Of a stretch of DNA of 16,984 bases, positions 1-9,457 are shown one piece after another; the first letter of the stretch is position 1; each line of letters opens with the position of its first letter. A program made the translations under genes and the position numbers. The stretch is from Podochytrium sp. JEL0797 (taxonomy: Eukaryota; Chytridiomycota; Chytridiomycetes; Chytridiales; Chytriomycetaceae). Location of the stretch: contig JADGJG010000534.1 in the NCBI GenBank assembly GCA_027596195.1, forward strand, positions 1 to 16,984, given 5' to 3'. Under the pieces are notes generated by a model. It was not told where the DNA came from and searched no databases. It saw only the letters and a list, made by a program, of their open reading frames with translations.

Positions 1-150
1 GTGTTTTTTTTTTTTGTTTTTTTTATATTCCTTGTTTGCATGTGTGGTGGGTGTTTCTGGGGGGCCTGACATGGTACGGGAAACCCGTTGCGATCACCCC
101 CCCCCCCCCCCCCCCCCCCCGTCCCGCGCCTCCCTCTCAGATGCTAAACA
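1..150. other. Upstream region of the XPF-like gene, with pyrimidine tracts
   Basis: No coding region is supported here. The stretch opens with T-rich sequence, then holds an uninterrupted run of 24 C (97-120), followed by a pyrimidine-rich stretch ending in CTCTCAG at 134-140. That end looks like a 3' splice site, so a 5'-UTR intron or an upstream exon is possible. In the frame used by the gene, a TAA at 145-147 blocks extension, so the first usable ATG is at 151. The promoter may lie outside the window. Confidence 0.5.
97..120 (+). repeat. Homopolymer run of 24 C
   Basis: An uninterrupted C run seen directly. Other long C or G runs in this window sit in introns, for example 978-989 and 4119-4135. 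Their exact length is the kind of thing sequencing reads poorly. Confidence 0.9.
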
Positions 151-2991
151 ATGAGCAATTCGATTCATACTCCAGATGTTCCTGTATTCTGTGCTCCTCT
201 CCAACCATCACTCGAACCAACTCTTGGATCCGAACTCCAAACCGCGATCCGTTCGAACAGGTTACTCGTGGTTCCTGCCACCCCAAACGCTATTCAAATC
301 CATCCCCTGGATCAAGGCTCTTCTGCTTCAGACGTGACCAATATTATCGAAACACTCCGGACGCGTTTGGGTTCGTTTCACGTTCAAAGTCTCGAAAACC
401 ATGACCGCTGACACCACAACTCACACTGCAGCCAATGTCGACTCCGAAATCGCCACAATGCCCATGGACACTGTCTCCTCGCACCGTCTCCGCGTCCCGT
501 CGTTTCCTCCACCAAAACTGTTTTTCAAACACCTGTTGACCCAGTCTGCGTGTTTGAAACAGATTGCACAGACAGTCGAGAGACCAGCGTGGAATTGTGT
601 GGCGGAAATGAGGAAGGATTTGTCGTGGAATCCGCATCCTTTGCTTGCAGAGTATGTGGCGAGAGTAAGTGGAACTGGCGGGAAGGGCGAAGGCGACGAG
701 GAGGAGGATGCGGTGAATTCATGGGAGGATCCAGGCACTGTTGATTTTTCGGACGTGGAAGTTGTTGAGGTTTTGGGTGCCGACTGTGTCGATATTGGTG
801 CGTTCCTGTTTGCCTTTCTTCTCCTGGCAGCGCTTGGCTGACTGTTTTGGACTTTTCTCGACGCAGTTTCATACATGGAGGAATATCAAGAGGACGAAGA
901 CTTGCTTGCACCTCTGTTGCGTGAGCCTGCAAGAGGAGTGCGGCATGAGGCCATGTCGGTGGTGAGTCCCAAACTGTCCCCCCCCCCCCACCCCCCCCAC
1001 CTCCTGTTTCTGACGCGCACGCGTTTCCATACAACAGGAACCGCCTTCACACCAGGAAATGGAGTACGAGCTCGATGACGAAGGTCTCGATGTTGAGCAA
1101 ATGGCGTCCTTTGACTGGAACGAGCATTCTCCGAGTCAGTTTGATGAGCCACAACCATCTGCGGCCACCACCACCACCACTCCACCGCCTCCATCGCGAC
1201 GCAGAGACCACTCCTTCTCACCACTGCAAAACCAATACCACTATCCATCGAAATTGAGACGGATCGAAGACCCAGTCATGGACGTTGATCAAGAACAAGC
1301 GAGGAGCCCGAGCATGCGGAAATCTTTGCAACAGCCGCACCGCGTTCGAGACCGCGATTCGATGTCGAGAACTCCAAGTGTTCGCGGAATGAGTGAAACA
1401 AGAGATCGATTGAGTTTGCCGCCGCCTTCTCCCTTCTTTGCACCCGCCCAGCAGCAGCAGCAGCAGCTGCCACCCTCGGCGGCACCCGCGTTTTCAGCCA
1501 GACGCGCAGTGGAGTCGTTCATGAATCTGCGACAGGTCCAGGCCAAAGGTGGGGCGCTCAAAAAATCCGCCCCCTTCCCTCCTTTCCTTCCTGACGCTCT
1601 TCCGTTTTTTTATTTGTATGTTTAGCCCCGTCCACCCGCAAAGCCCTCTTCGTCCCCCCCTCCAAACCACCCGCCCAACCCCCCATCCAGCTCATCTACC
1701 AACCCTTCACGTCCCCGTACTCCCTCGACTCGATCCGTGCCGCCTCCTCCGCTGGCCCAGAAAAGTCGCGCCACACCTACGTTGGCGGAACGCGCGTGAT
1801 TGCAGACGCCAACATGTTGGAATGGGTAGCCGGGCAGAATATCGAGTTGGTCGAGCGAGAGTATGGAGAGAGTAGTGCGGGAGGGATGGCCGGTGTGCCG
1901 ATGGATTTTGATTTTGTTGTGGATGAGAGAACTTGTGTGATGTGAGTTTCCCCCCTCCCCCATTACAATCCTTCGTGCCTGAATGTTTAAAACGTGTCTG
2001 CTAATACGCCCCCCAACATGCATTTCCCAGTTCATGTCCCGCCATTTTCCTCTTCCAACGCTTATCCCTCAACCCGACCCAAACGACTCCCCCCTTCGAA
2101 CCCGGAACACTCTACACGACCCTCCTGGCCCTGAGCCTCAAGTTCTCGCGGATTTTGGTGGTAGTGGATTTATCGTCATCGTCATCGAACCATGTCGTGC
2201 AGAGTCTGACCGCGCAGATGGCGCAGGCGGTTGCGGAGTGGGTGGTGGTTGGGAAGGAGGTTGGTGAGGCGTGCGGGGTGGAGGTGAATATGGTTTGGTC
2301 TCAAGGTAAGTTTGCTTTACTTTTTTTTTTTTAACCCCCCTCTCTCCCCGTAGGACCTGAGGAAACGGTTCGACTTGTGAGGTATGTGTTCCTTGTGGCT
2401 CGATTTTTTGCCTCGCATTCTTCGAATTTCGTGGCTGGTATCGATTGATTCACCTACCCCCCCAAACCCAACAAACACGCTACCTTCAAAACGACAGAGA
2501 AATTGGAGACGAAACCGCCCTGTCTGTTCAAGTGCAAGCCAGCGCGAAAGATTCGTACAAGAACGCGGACGTGCCGAGACCCTGGGCGTCCAAGGAAGGA
2601 TGGGAGGAACGGAGTTGGATGGTTCCAGAGGACAGTGCGGTTCGTTTTTCTATAATTTTTCTGTGTGTGCGTGTGTGTCTGTGTGCGTGTGTGTGCCAGA
2701 AGATTTGTTGATTTTTGAGTTTCTTGCAGCAAGAACGGTTTCTCTGCTCGTTTCCCATGTTCAATTCTGTTTCTGCGCAGATTGTCTTGTCGCAGGTATG
2801 TGTGTCGGCTTTTTGCCTTCACCGCTTGTGCTTGCACACAAACACCTCATCACAACCCCACACACACACAGATGAAACTGGCCGAATTCATGACGCTCTC
2901 GGTGCAAGAAATGGAATTTCGGTTTGGGTTGTGGATTCCAGTCAAGTCGTTGCGTTTATTCCATTTGTTGATTCATTCTCAGTTCCTTTGA
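151..2991 (+). CDS. SHOC1: SHOC1/Zip2-like XPF-family meiotic protein (10 exons)
   Basis: Exons: 151-370, 432-797, 867-961, 1038-1548, 1626-1941, 2031-2305, 2354-2381, 2498-2639, 2730-2795, 2872-2991. They total 2139 nt (712 aa), and every junction is GT-AG and keeps phase. The first ~400 residues are acidic, then Ser/Pro/Gln-rich and probably disordered, with a six-Gln run. From about residue 400 the protein looks like an XPF/ERCC4-type fold: an LVEREY strand, a VVDERTCVI strand, a hydrophobic SRILVVVDLSS strand and a PEETVRLVREI helix. A C-terminal helix-hairpin-helix follows (FLCSFPMFNSVSAQIVLSQ). The catalytic ERKxxxD motif of active XPF nucleases is absent, as in SHOC1/Zip2, which with a partner (Spo16/PTD) binds recombination intermediates and promotes class I crossovers. 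Family is recognised by eye; another nuclease-dead XPF relative is possible. The start at 151 follows an in-frame stop. The last exon could be spliced further, because a 3' splice-like TTGCTGTAG lies at about 3014. Confidence 0.58.
2354..2381 (+). other. 28-nt internal microexon of the XPF-like gene
   Basis: The microexon is bounded by CCCGTAG upstream and GTATGT downstream. It encodes roughly GPEETVRLVR, including split codons. Skipping it removes 28 nt and breaks the frame, and the peptide matches the position of the conserved helix that follows the fourth strand in XPF-like folds. Confidence 0.6.
2662..2695 (+). repeat. TG-rich simple repeat inside an intron
   Basis: Imperfect (TG)n tract, interrupted by C, within the 2640-2729 intron of the XPF-like gene. 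It lies just upstream of the pyrimidine tract and 3' splice site. Confidence 0.85.
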
Positions 2992-3282
2992 TTTTTGTTT
3001 TGTTTTTGCTGTAGTACATGATATTCAAAAATGGGTTCTGCAGCTTCTAATGAGTTTAATAGTTGATTCAGACTCAGGATAAATCTCCCGTATAAATTCC
3101 TCGCTACATTCTCGCGTCTCTCAATGAAGGCCTTTCAAACTGTTGTCTGGAAGGAGTTAGGTGTGCGCATTATTTTTCTCATTAAACGACCAATATCCTG
3201 TCAGTGGTGTACTCAAAGGCCTGGGATTAATCAACAAAAAATTCTTCTCCATCTATTTTAAAAACATTAAACACTAAAAAAT
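2992..3282. other. Convergent intergenic region, no gene seen
   Basis: The region is AT-rich and separates the 3' end of the XPF-like gene from the 3' end of the ammonium transporter. It presumably holds both 3' UTRs. An AGGCCTTT / AAAGGCCT inverted pair (about 3127 and 3215) is present but short. No open frame or RNA gene is recognised. Confidence 0.6.
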
Positions 3283-4977
3283 TCAAACCTCCTCTTTCCC
3301 ATCACACTCCTCCTTTTCCACAGCAACATAAGGATAAGCGTCCTCACCAATATCGCTTATGTCCAATCCAGCAATCTCAGCCTCACTGCTGCATCTCATT
3401 TTAAGCCCCGGGATCGCGTTGATGATAAACACAAACACAACCGACCACACTGCAGACCACGCAGCAATAGCTGCCACTGCAGCCAGCTGCACCGGTACTT
3501 GAGTCCACACATGGTCGATCCATCCCGCCGAGGACGTGGCAGTATCCACATCCGTGACAGAATAACTGGCACAAATTCCCGTAAGGACCATTCCAAGCGC
3601 ACCCCCAACCCCATGCACAGCCGTGACATCCAACGAATCATCCACTTGCATATAATGCATCAAATTCACCGCATAAAAACACACTATCGAAGCCGCCATC
3701 CCATAAATCAAACCAACCCCAGGCTGCACGAACCCAGACCCAGGCGTGATGGTCGCCAAACCCGCAACAGCTCCCGTACAGAACCCAATCGCTGAAAACT
3801 TTTTCTTGTGCACGAGTGAATCCATTCCCATCCAAACGAGTCCACCCATACATGCTGCGAGGTTCGTGGCGTAGGCGGCATTCACGCCGCGCGAGTTGGC
3901 GGCGTCGGAGGATCCACCGTTGAAACCCATCCACCCGAACCAGAGGAGACCCGTGCCGATGTAGACGAAAGTTGGGTTGTGGTTTTCGTATGCGCGCTTT
4001 CCGTAGTCGACGCGTTTTCCTAGGAGGGCGGCGAGGACGAAGGCGGCGGTGCCGGAGGAGACGTGGACGACGGAGCCGCCTGCGTAATCCAGGACGTTCA
4101 TGTTGTGGAGCCTGGAGAGGGGGGGGGGGGGGGGGTTATAAATAGTCTCTGCCGCGTCATACCCGACACGAATTTCGGACGTATCACCCATCTTGGGGGA
4201 AATTGGTGAGAGAATTACGCACCAGCCGTTGTTTGACCAGACCCAATAACAAATGGGGTCATAACAGACAGTGGACCACAGAAAGACGAAAATCATGGTG
4301 GGAAGCATTCTCATGCGACCGGCAGTGGCGCCGACGAACAGGGCCGGAGTAATTCCAGCAAACATCATCTGATTTTGATTATTACATAATCAATTTAATG
4401 TTTTCGACGATAAACCTGGTACATGGAGAACAATGAGGCCGAGATTGTTGGGGCAACTGGATTCTGCGTCTTCATGGTGTCCATTAAGAGCGCGTAACGG
4501 AAATTGCCTGATTAGGAAATGGAAAAAATTAGAAAAACGTTGGGGGGTAGCCCCTATATATCGGGGAGACGCGACTTGCCCAAGAAAGTGGAGCTTGTGG
4601 TGTCGGAAAACGCGAGAGAGTACCTGTTCGTATATAGTGGACAGTCGTTAGAAACAAAGGTATCGAAAATCCTCGGGTGGAAATCCCCGTGCCAATGGCT
4701 CTGACATATGAACCCCTGGGCTCTGAACTACGCACCCAAACAGTGACCACTGGATCGCAGCGACAGCAAACGCAAGCATAACGATCAGGAGCATGGCGAG
4801 AGAGTTCTTTTTTTCAGCCAGCCCTGAATAAAAGAGGCCCAAGCCGGGCACCATGATGAAGACGAGAGCGCTGGAGATGAGGATCCATGAAACATCGCCA
4901 GAATTGATGACAGACGGGTCCAGGACTTCCGTTTGGGCGAGGGCTGTGGCAGCCATTGATAAGAGCAACACCGACAT
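3283..4977 (-). CDS. AMT: Ammonium transporter, Amt/Mep family (5 exons)
   Basis: Exons on the minus strand: 4977-4736, 4623-4580, 4507-4416, 4368-4223, 4111-3283; 1353 nt, 450 aa, frame kept throughout. The protein is a plasma-membrane ammonium channel/transporter. Family landmarks in order: GLGLFYSGL in the first helices, QWSLFGYSLAFS across the first junction, MFAGITPAL, the LDYAGGSVVHVSSG signature carrying the first pore histidine (H191), ATITPGSGFVQP, and DVTAVHGVGGALG carrying the second (H341). Both members of the twin-His pair are therefore kept. About eleven membrane segments and a charged cytosolic tail are expected, the normal layout. The N-terminus (MSVLLLSMAATALAQ) looks like a cleavable signal peptide, which AmtB-type proteins can have. 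The start at 4977 gives that N-terminus; longer in-frame upstream sequence is basic and unlike the family. The second intron uses GC-AG. Confidence 0.95.
4119..4135 (-). repeat. Run of 17 G (C on the coding strand) at an intron end
   Basis: The run forms the pyrimidine tract of the 4112-4222 transporter intron, immediately before CTCTCCAG. The intron is 111 nt, a multiple of three, and has no stop in frame. Its retention would insert 37 residues without breaking the frame, if the run length is correct. Confidence 0.85.
4508..4579 (-). other. GC-AG intron of the ammonium transporter
   Basis: The 5' end reads TTGG|GCAAGT and the 3' end CCTAATCAG|GC. No GT donor in this short exon gives an acceptable protein, because the unspliced frame meets a TAG shortly after. 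Using GC restores FLGNFRYALLMDT, which fits the family between the second and third membrane segments. It is the only GC donor among the 37 introns modelled here. GC donors normally have an otherwise near-perfect consensus, as this one does. Confidence 0.85.
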
Positions 4978-5492
4978 TTCTTGGCTCGTTTTTTCCTTAT
5001 CGTTTTTCCTGTTCCGGGGGGGCACAAGCTTGCCGAGAAATGACCGTCGACGGAATTTTTCAAGTGGGCTTGTGCAATCAACCCTCAACAAATCACCCAT
5101 GCCGAAAGGAGTCATTCTTACACCGAGGCAATGTGGGCGATACCCTGCGATAACAATCACCATTGCATGCTCAGGATATGCGAAGACACTTGATTTCTCA
5201 CTGCCTCGAACGCGAATTTGTCAAACGCCGATTCTGATAGTCTCAGTGGCGTTTTTTTCTATTAATATTGAGGTGCACACCACCTCCTCGGTTTTGGCTC
5301 GAATTCAGCAAGTTGTGTGTACGCAAAAGAATTAATAAATAATAATTATTTCCTCCATTTTCTCTTTTTGATTTTGGGATGTATGAGACGAATTTAAAGT
5401 AGGGAGAAGGTAGAAGAGAGAAGGGGGGGGGTTTGTTCCCGTTTTTCCGTTTTTTTTCTGTCGCCACTTTCGAAAAAACCACCAAAATACAG
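4978..5492. promoter_or_regulatory. Divergent promoter region between transporter and NAC-alpha genes
   Basis: 515 bp separate two divergent start codons, so both promoters should lie here. Three HGATAR motifs are visible: CGATAA on the minus strand at 4997-5002, CGATAA at 5148-5153 and TGATAG at 5235-5240. In fungi GATA factors (AreA/Nit2/Gln3 type) control ammonium transporters. However, one or two such motifs are expected by chance in this length, so this is only suggestive. AT-rich sequence with G and T runs precedes the NAC start. No TATA box is clear. Confidence 0.4.
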
Positions 5493-6121
<629 letters not shown>

Positions 6122-6169
6122 TTGGGTGTTGTGAAGTATTGAAACGAATCGTATGAAGGGAGTGTTGAA

Positions 6170-6175
6170 AATAAA
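6170..6175 (+). terminator. AATAAA poly(A) signal candidate of NAC-alpha
   Basis: The hexamer lies 48 nt after the NAC-alpha stop codon and about 115 nt before the next start codon, a plausible place for the mRNA 3' end in such tight spacing. Confidence 0.5.
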
Positions 6176-6291
6176 TCAGTTATTCGTCTCGTTTTATTGA
6201 GGGTCTCATTCGTAAAGGGGTGACGTTGCGGTGACGTGGAGCCAGGGGAAAAAAGTCATTCCGCGTGTGCAAAAAAGAACATTCTTTCTCG

Positions 6292-9231
6292 ATGGACACC
6301 GAGTGCGTTTACTGTGGACCCATCACCTGGATCTCTCTCTAACCAAACCACCCAGACTCATCAAGAAGGTTAACAAGCTGCAGGATGCCTTCTCGGCAGC
6401 GGGAACCACGAACCCCATCGACCTGCCGCAGATTGTGGTGATTGGCTCCCAGTCGAGCGGAAAGTCGTCGGTGCTCGAGAACATTGTAGGCAAGGACTTT
6501 CTGCCAAGAGGTATAAAAGTGGTTCTTGCTGTGGGGTGTATTTATTTGTTTAATTATTATTTCCAGGCTCCGGTATCGTCACGCGCAGACCCCTTGTGCT
6601 GCAGCTCATCAACCGTCCCAATGCCAGGGGCGAGGTTGGCGGAGTTGCGCTGCCCGAGGGCCAGAGCGGAGCCACGTCTGCGCGTACCGAGGGTGCCCCA
6701 GGCGAGGTTGAGGAGTGGGGCGAGTTTCTGCACCTGTGAGTACCTACCCGCTCTCTGCTGTGAATGTGCGATTTGCATGGAGTGCTCCGTGCGTGCGTGA
6801 AGTCGTTGTCGAAGCCCCATAGGTCCTGCGAGCACTCCGACTGGGCACGCTTGACACCCCCCCCTTTTTCACACCTGTCTCCGTCTGCTAATTCCACCTC
6901 CCACCCACTCGAAATGCTACTTCCCTCAGCCCCGGCCAGAAATTCACCGACTTCAACAAAATCCGTGAAGAAATCGAACGCGAAACCGAGGCCAAAGTCG
7001 GCAAGAACGCCGGCATCTCCCCCCAACCCATCAACCTCCGCATCTACTCCCCCAATGTCTTGACCCTCACGATGGTCGATCTGCCCGGTCTCACCAAAGT
7101 CCCTGTCGGCGATCAACCCAAGGATATCGAGAAGCTGATTCGCGAAATGATTATGAAGTTTATCACGAAAAACAATGCCATTATCCTGGCTGTGACAGCG
7201 GCCAACACAGATTTGGCCAACAGTGATGGGTTGATGATGGCGCGCGAGGTGGATCCCGAGGGGTTGAGGACGATTGGGGTGTTGACCAAGATTGATTTGA
7301 TGGATCAGGGGACGGATGTAGTGGATATTTTGGCTGGCAGAGTGATTGCGTTGAGATTGGGTGAGTTTTTTTGATTGTTGATCACTCGGTTTCTGGGAAT
7401 CACCCTGGATGGTTGGTACTTTCGAGGGACGCTTTGGGAACACGTTGCGGTCGAAAGCGTCTCTCGAAAGAATTTGCGGAATGCTACCGCAAGCGGCAAG
7501 CGAGACCCGCCGCATACAACGACATGAGGCTTGTATACTAACTTCGAATCTCCTGCGTTCCTCCAGGATATGTCCCCGTCGTGAACCGCGGACAACGCGA
7601 CATTGACACCAAGAAAAAGATTTCGGCGGCCCTCGAAGCTGAAAAGAATTTCTTTGAGAACCACGCGTCGTATCGCACACGTGCCCAGTACTGCGGTACT
7701 CCGTTCTTGGCGCGTCGGTTGAATGTGGTACGTATTTCTCCCTTTCCCCCCACATCTCTCTCACTCTCGCCTGCTGCCTAGCCATTTTGCCTAATTTTTG
7801 CCCTTTTGCTGTTTAGATTTTGCTCCACCACATTCGTAATACGCTCCCCGAGATCAAGGCCAAAATCAGCCAAGGATTGCAGCGCTACCAGACCGAGTTG
7901 GAGCAGTTGGGAGACCCAATGGGAGACGACGATTCGACCAACGTGAGAACCCCCTTTGTTTTCTCCCTTGCTTCACACACACTTGAGCTCACCACCACCA
8001 TCCCCCCAACCGTCCCCAGATGAACGTGATCCTCAACATCATCACCGAATTCACCAACGAGTTCCGCGCCGCCATCAACGGAACTTCGAGCGATATCGCG
8101 AGCGACGAGTTGTCGGGCGGAGCCCGCATCAGTTTTGTGTTTCACGAGATTTTTACGGGGGCCGTGCGTTCCATGGACCCGTTTGCCGACAATTCCATCA
8201 AGGATGCGGACATTCGTACCATTTTGTACAACTCGGCGGTAAAACCCCTAACGATTTTTTCCCTTTTCGCTCTCCCCATCAAAAATGCTGAATCCGTTCC
8301 ACAAACAGGGCTCCTCCGTGTCCCTCTTTGTCAACACGCAAGCGTTCGAAATCCTCGTGAAGCAGCAAATCAAGCGTCTCGAAGACCCGTCGTTGAAGTG
8401 CGTGAGCCTCGTGTACGACGAGCTCGTGCGGATCCTCAACAAGATTCTGCAGCGGCCCGTGTTCAAGCGGTTCCCGACGCTCCGCGAACGGTTCTACAAT
8501 GTCGTGATTGGGTTCTTTAAAAAGAGTATGGTGCCAACGAATAAGTTGGTTACGGACTATGTTTTGTGAGTTTTTTTGGCAAGTCTCTCTGGTGGTGGAA
8601 GCGTGCCTGACTTTTTTTTTCTTCGTCTTGTGAAAGGATGGAAGCCAACTACATCAACACGGGTCACCCCGACTTCATCCCCGGCCACAAAGCCGCCGGA
8701 ATCGCCCAAGAACGCCTCGCCGCGCGCAACGCCCCCCTCATGAACCAAATCCTTCCCCCCGGCCAACAATCCAAAAACGCACCCCCACCACCCCCACGGG
8801 ACCCACAACTCGATCTCATCAACCAAAACCGCGAAGACAAGAGCGGGTTCTTTGGCGGTATTTTCGCGGGAGGCAAAAAGAATGTGCAAAAGCCTGGAGT
8901 GTTGGAAAGTCCGCCGACGGTGTTGCGTGCGAGTTCTTCGAATATGAGTGAACGCGAGAGTTTGGACACGGAGACGATCAAGGTGCTCATTTTGTCGTAT
9001 TACAATATTGTGAAGCGCACGGTGGCGGATGTGGTTCCCAAAAGCATCATGTTGAATCTCGTGACGGCTGCCAAGGAGGATTTGCAGCGTGAATTATTGA
9101 GTGAGTTGTACAAGAAGGAGGTGTATGAGGATGGGTTGAAGGAGAGTGATGTGACTGTGGAGAGGAGGAAGGAGTGCAAGAAGATGATTGTGGCGTTGCA
9201 GAAGAGTGAGGAGATTATTGCGTCGGTTTGA
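6292..9231 (+). CDS. VPS1: Vps1-like dynamin GTPase (9 exons)
   Basis: Exons: 6292-6302, 6356-6510, 6567-6735, 6930-7360, 7567-7727, 7817-7942, 8020-8238, 8309-8565, 8637-9231; 2124 nt, 707 aa. The dynamin-family large GTPase acts in membrane fission in endosomal/vacuolar traffic and peroxisome division. GTPase motifs: P-loop GSQSSGKSS (K40), switch threonine in IVTRRPL, DLPG at 162-165, TKID at 231-234. The stalk contains [16 protein letters not shown] and [12 protein letters not shown] proline-rich, low-complexity insert follows (about residues 550-610). The GTPase effector domain ends in [22 protein letters not shown]. There is no PH domain and no mitochondrial adaptor insert, and the start [16 protein letters not shown] fits Vps1 better than Dnm1. 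The 11-nt first exon ends at a GTGCGT donor; longer ATG choices upstream give foreign sequence. The gene starts 170 nt after NAC-alpha. Confidence 0.95.
6303..6355 (+). other. First intron of VPS1 behind an 11-nt coding exon
   Basis: The 53-nt intron has donor GA|GTGCGT and acceptor ACCCAG|AC, splitting the fourth codon. It makes the N-terminus [13 protein letters not shown], closely like other Vps1 proteins, so the tiny coding exon is well supported by protein similarity. Confidence 0.85.
6736..6929 (+). other. 194-nt VPS1 intron with an inverted repeat
   Basis: Donor GTGAGT, acceptor TTCCCTCAG. GGAGTGCTC (6779-6787) is perfectly complementary to GAGCACTCC (6830-6838), with 42 nt between and one extra U-G pair outside. 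The intron is more than twice the usual length here. No box C/D or clear H/ACA layout was recognised. Confidence 0.7.
7361..7566 (+). other. 206-nt VPS1 intron with three tandem hairpins
   Basis: Donor GTGAGT, acceptor GTTCCTCCAG and a perfect TACTAAC branch site at 7536-7542. Inside are hairpin 1 (7419-7435 with 7454-7470: 17 bp, a single G-U, 18-nt loop), hairpin 2 (TTGCGG 7474-7479 with CCGCAA 7487-7492) and hairpin 3 (GCGGC 7493-7497 with GCCGC 7509-7513). All lie between the donor and the branch site. The structure could aid splicing, be a small excised RNA, or be the remains of a small inverted-repeat element; the sequence alone does not decide. Confidence 0.75.
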
Positions 9232-9457
9232 TTTTGTGAAGGAAAAGGGTTGGGTGGGAGTGGGGGTTTGTGTGTGTGTGTATGTTTTCATTGGGGGCGC
9301 GTTTTGAATTCTCATCCAAAAATTGATTTGATTGTTTAAAACAAAGAAAATATAAAAAATATCTGTGTTGGAATAAAACGCTCACGCAAAAAAAGAAACA
9401 AAATAAAACATCCCTAGAACTTCGATTTCCAGCCCCCCCCCAATCCCTCCTCCCCAC
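9232..9457. other. Convergent 3' region of VPS1 and CRM1
   Basis: 226 bp between two stop codons. It holds a short (GT)n tract (about 9269-9281) and an AATAAA at 9372-9377, which can serve the plus-strand VPS1 mRNA. A-rich sequence follows. Both transcripts probably overlap or nearly meet here. Confidence 0.6.
9372..9377 (+). terminator. AATAAA poly(A) signal candidate of VPS1
   Basis: Exact hexamer about 140 nt after the VPS1 stop codon, in AT-rich sequence. Confidence 0.45.

Noticed and set aside
401..841. Start of the XPF-like gene at ATG 401 with the frame read to 841
   Set aside because: The frame beyond 797 becomes a hydrophobic intron translation; splicing at 798-866 is supported, and 432 joins well to an upstream exon.
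4853..5335. 160-residue open frame on the plus strand
   Set aside because: Antisense to the first transporter exon and its promoter; no domain character.
6550..7785. 411-residue open frame on the minus strand
   Set aside because: Antisense to VPS1 exons 3-5 and their introns; the sequence has no domain character, while the plus strand carries the full GTPase motifs.
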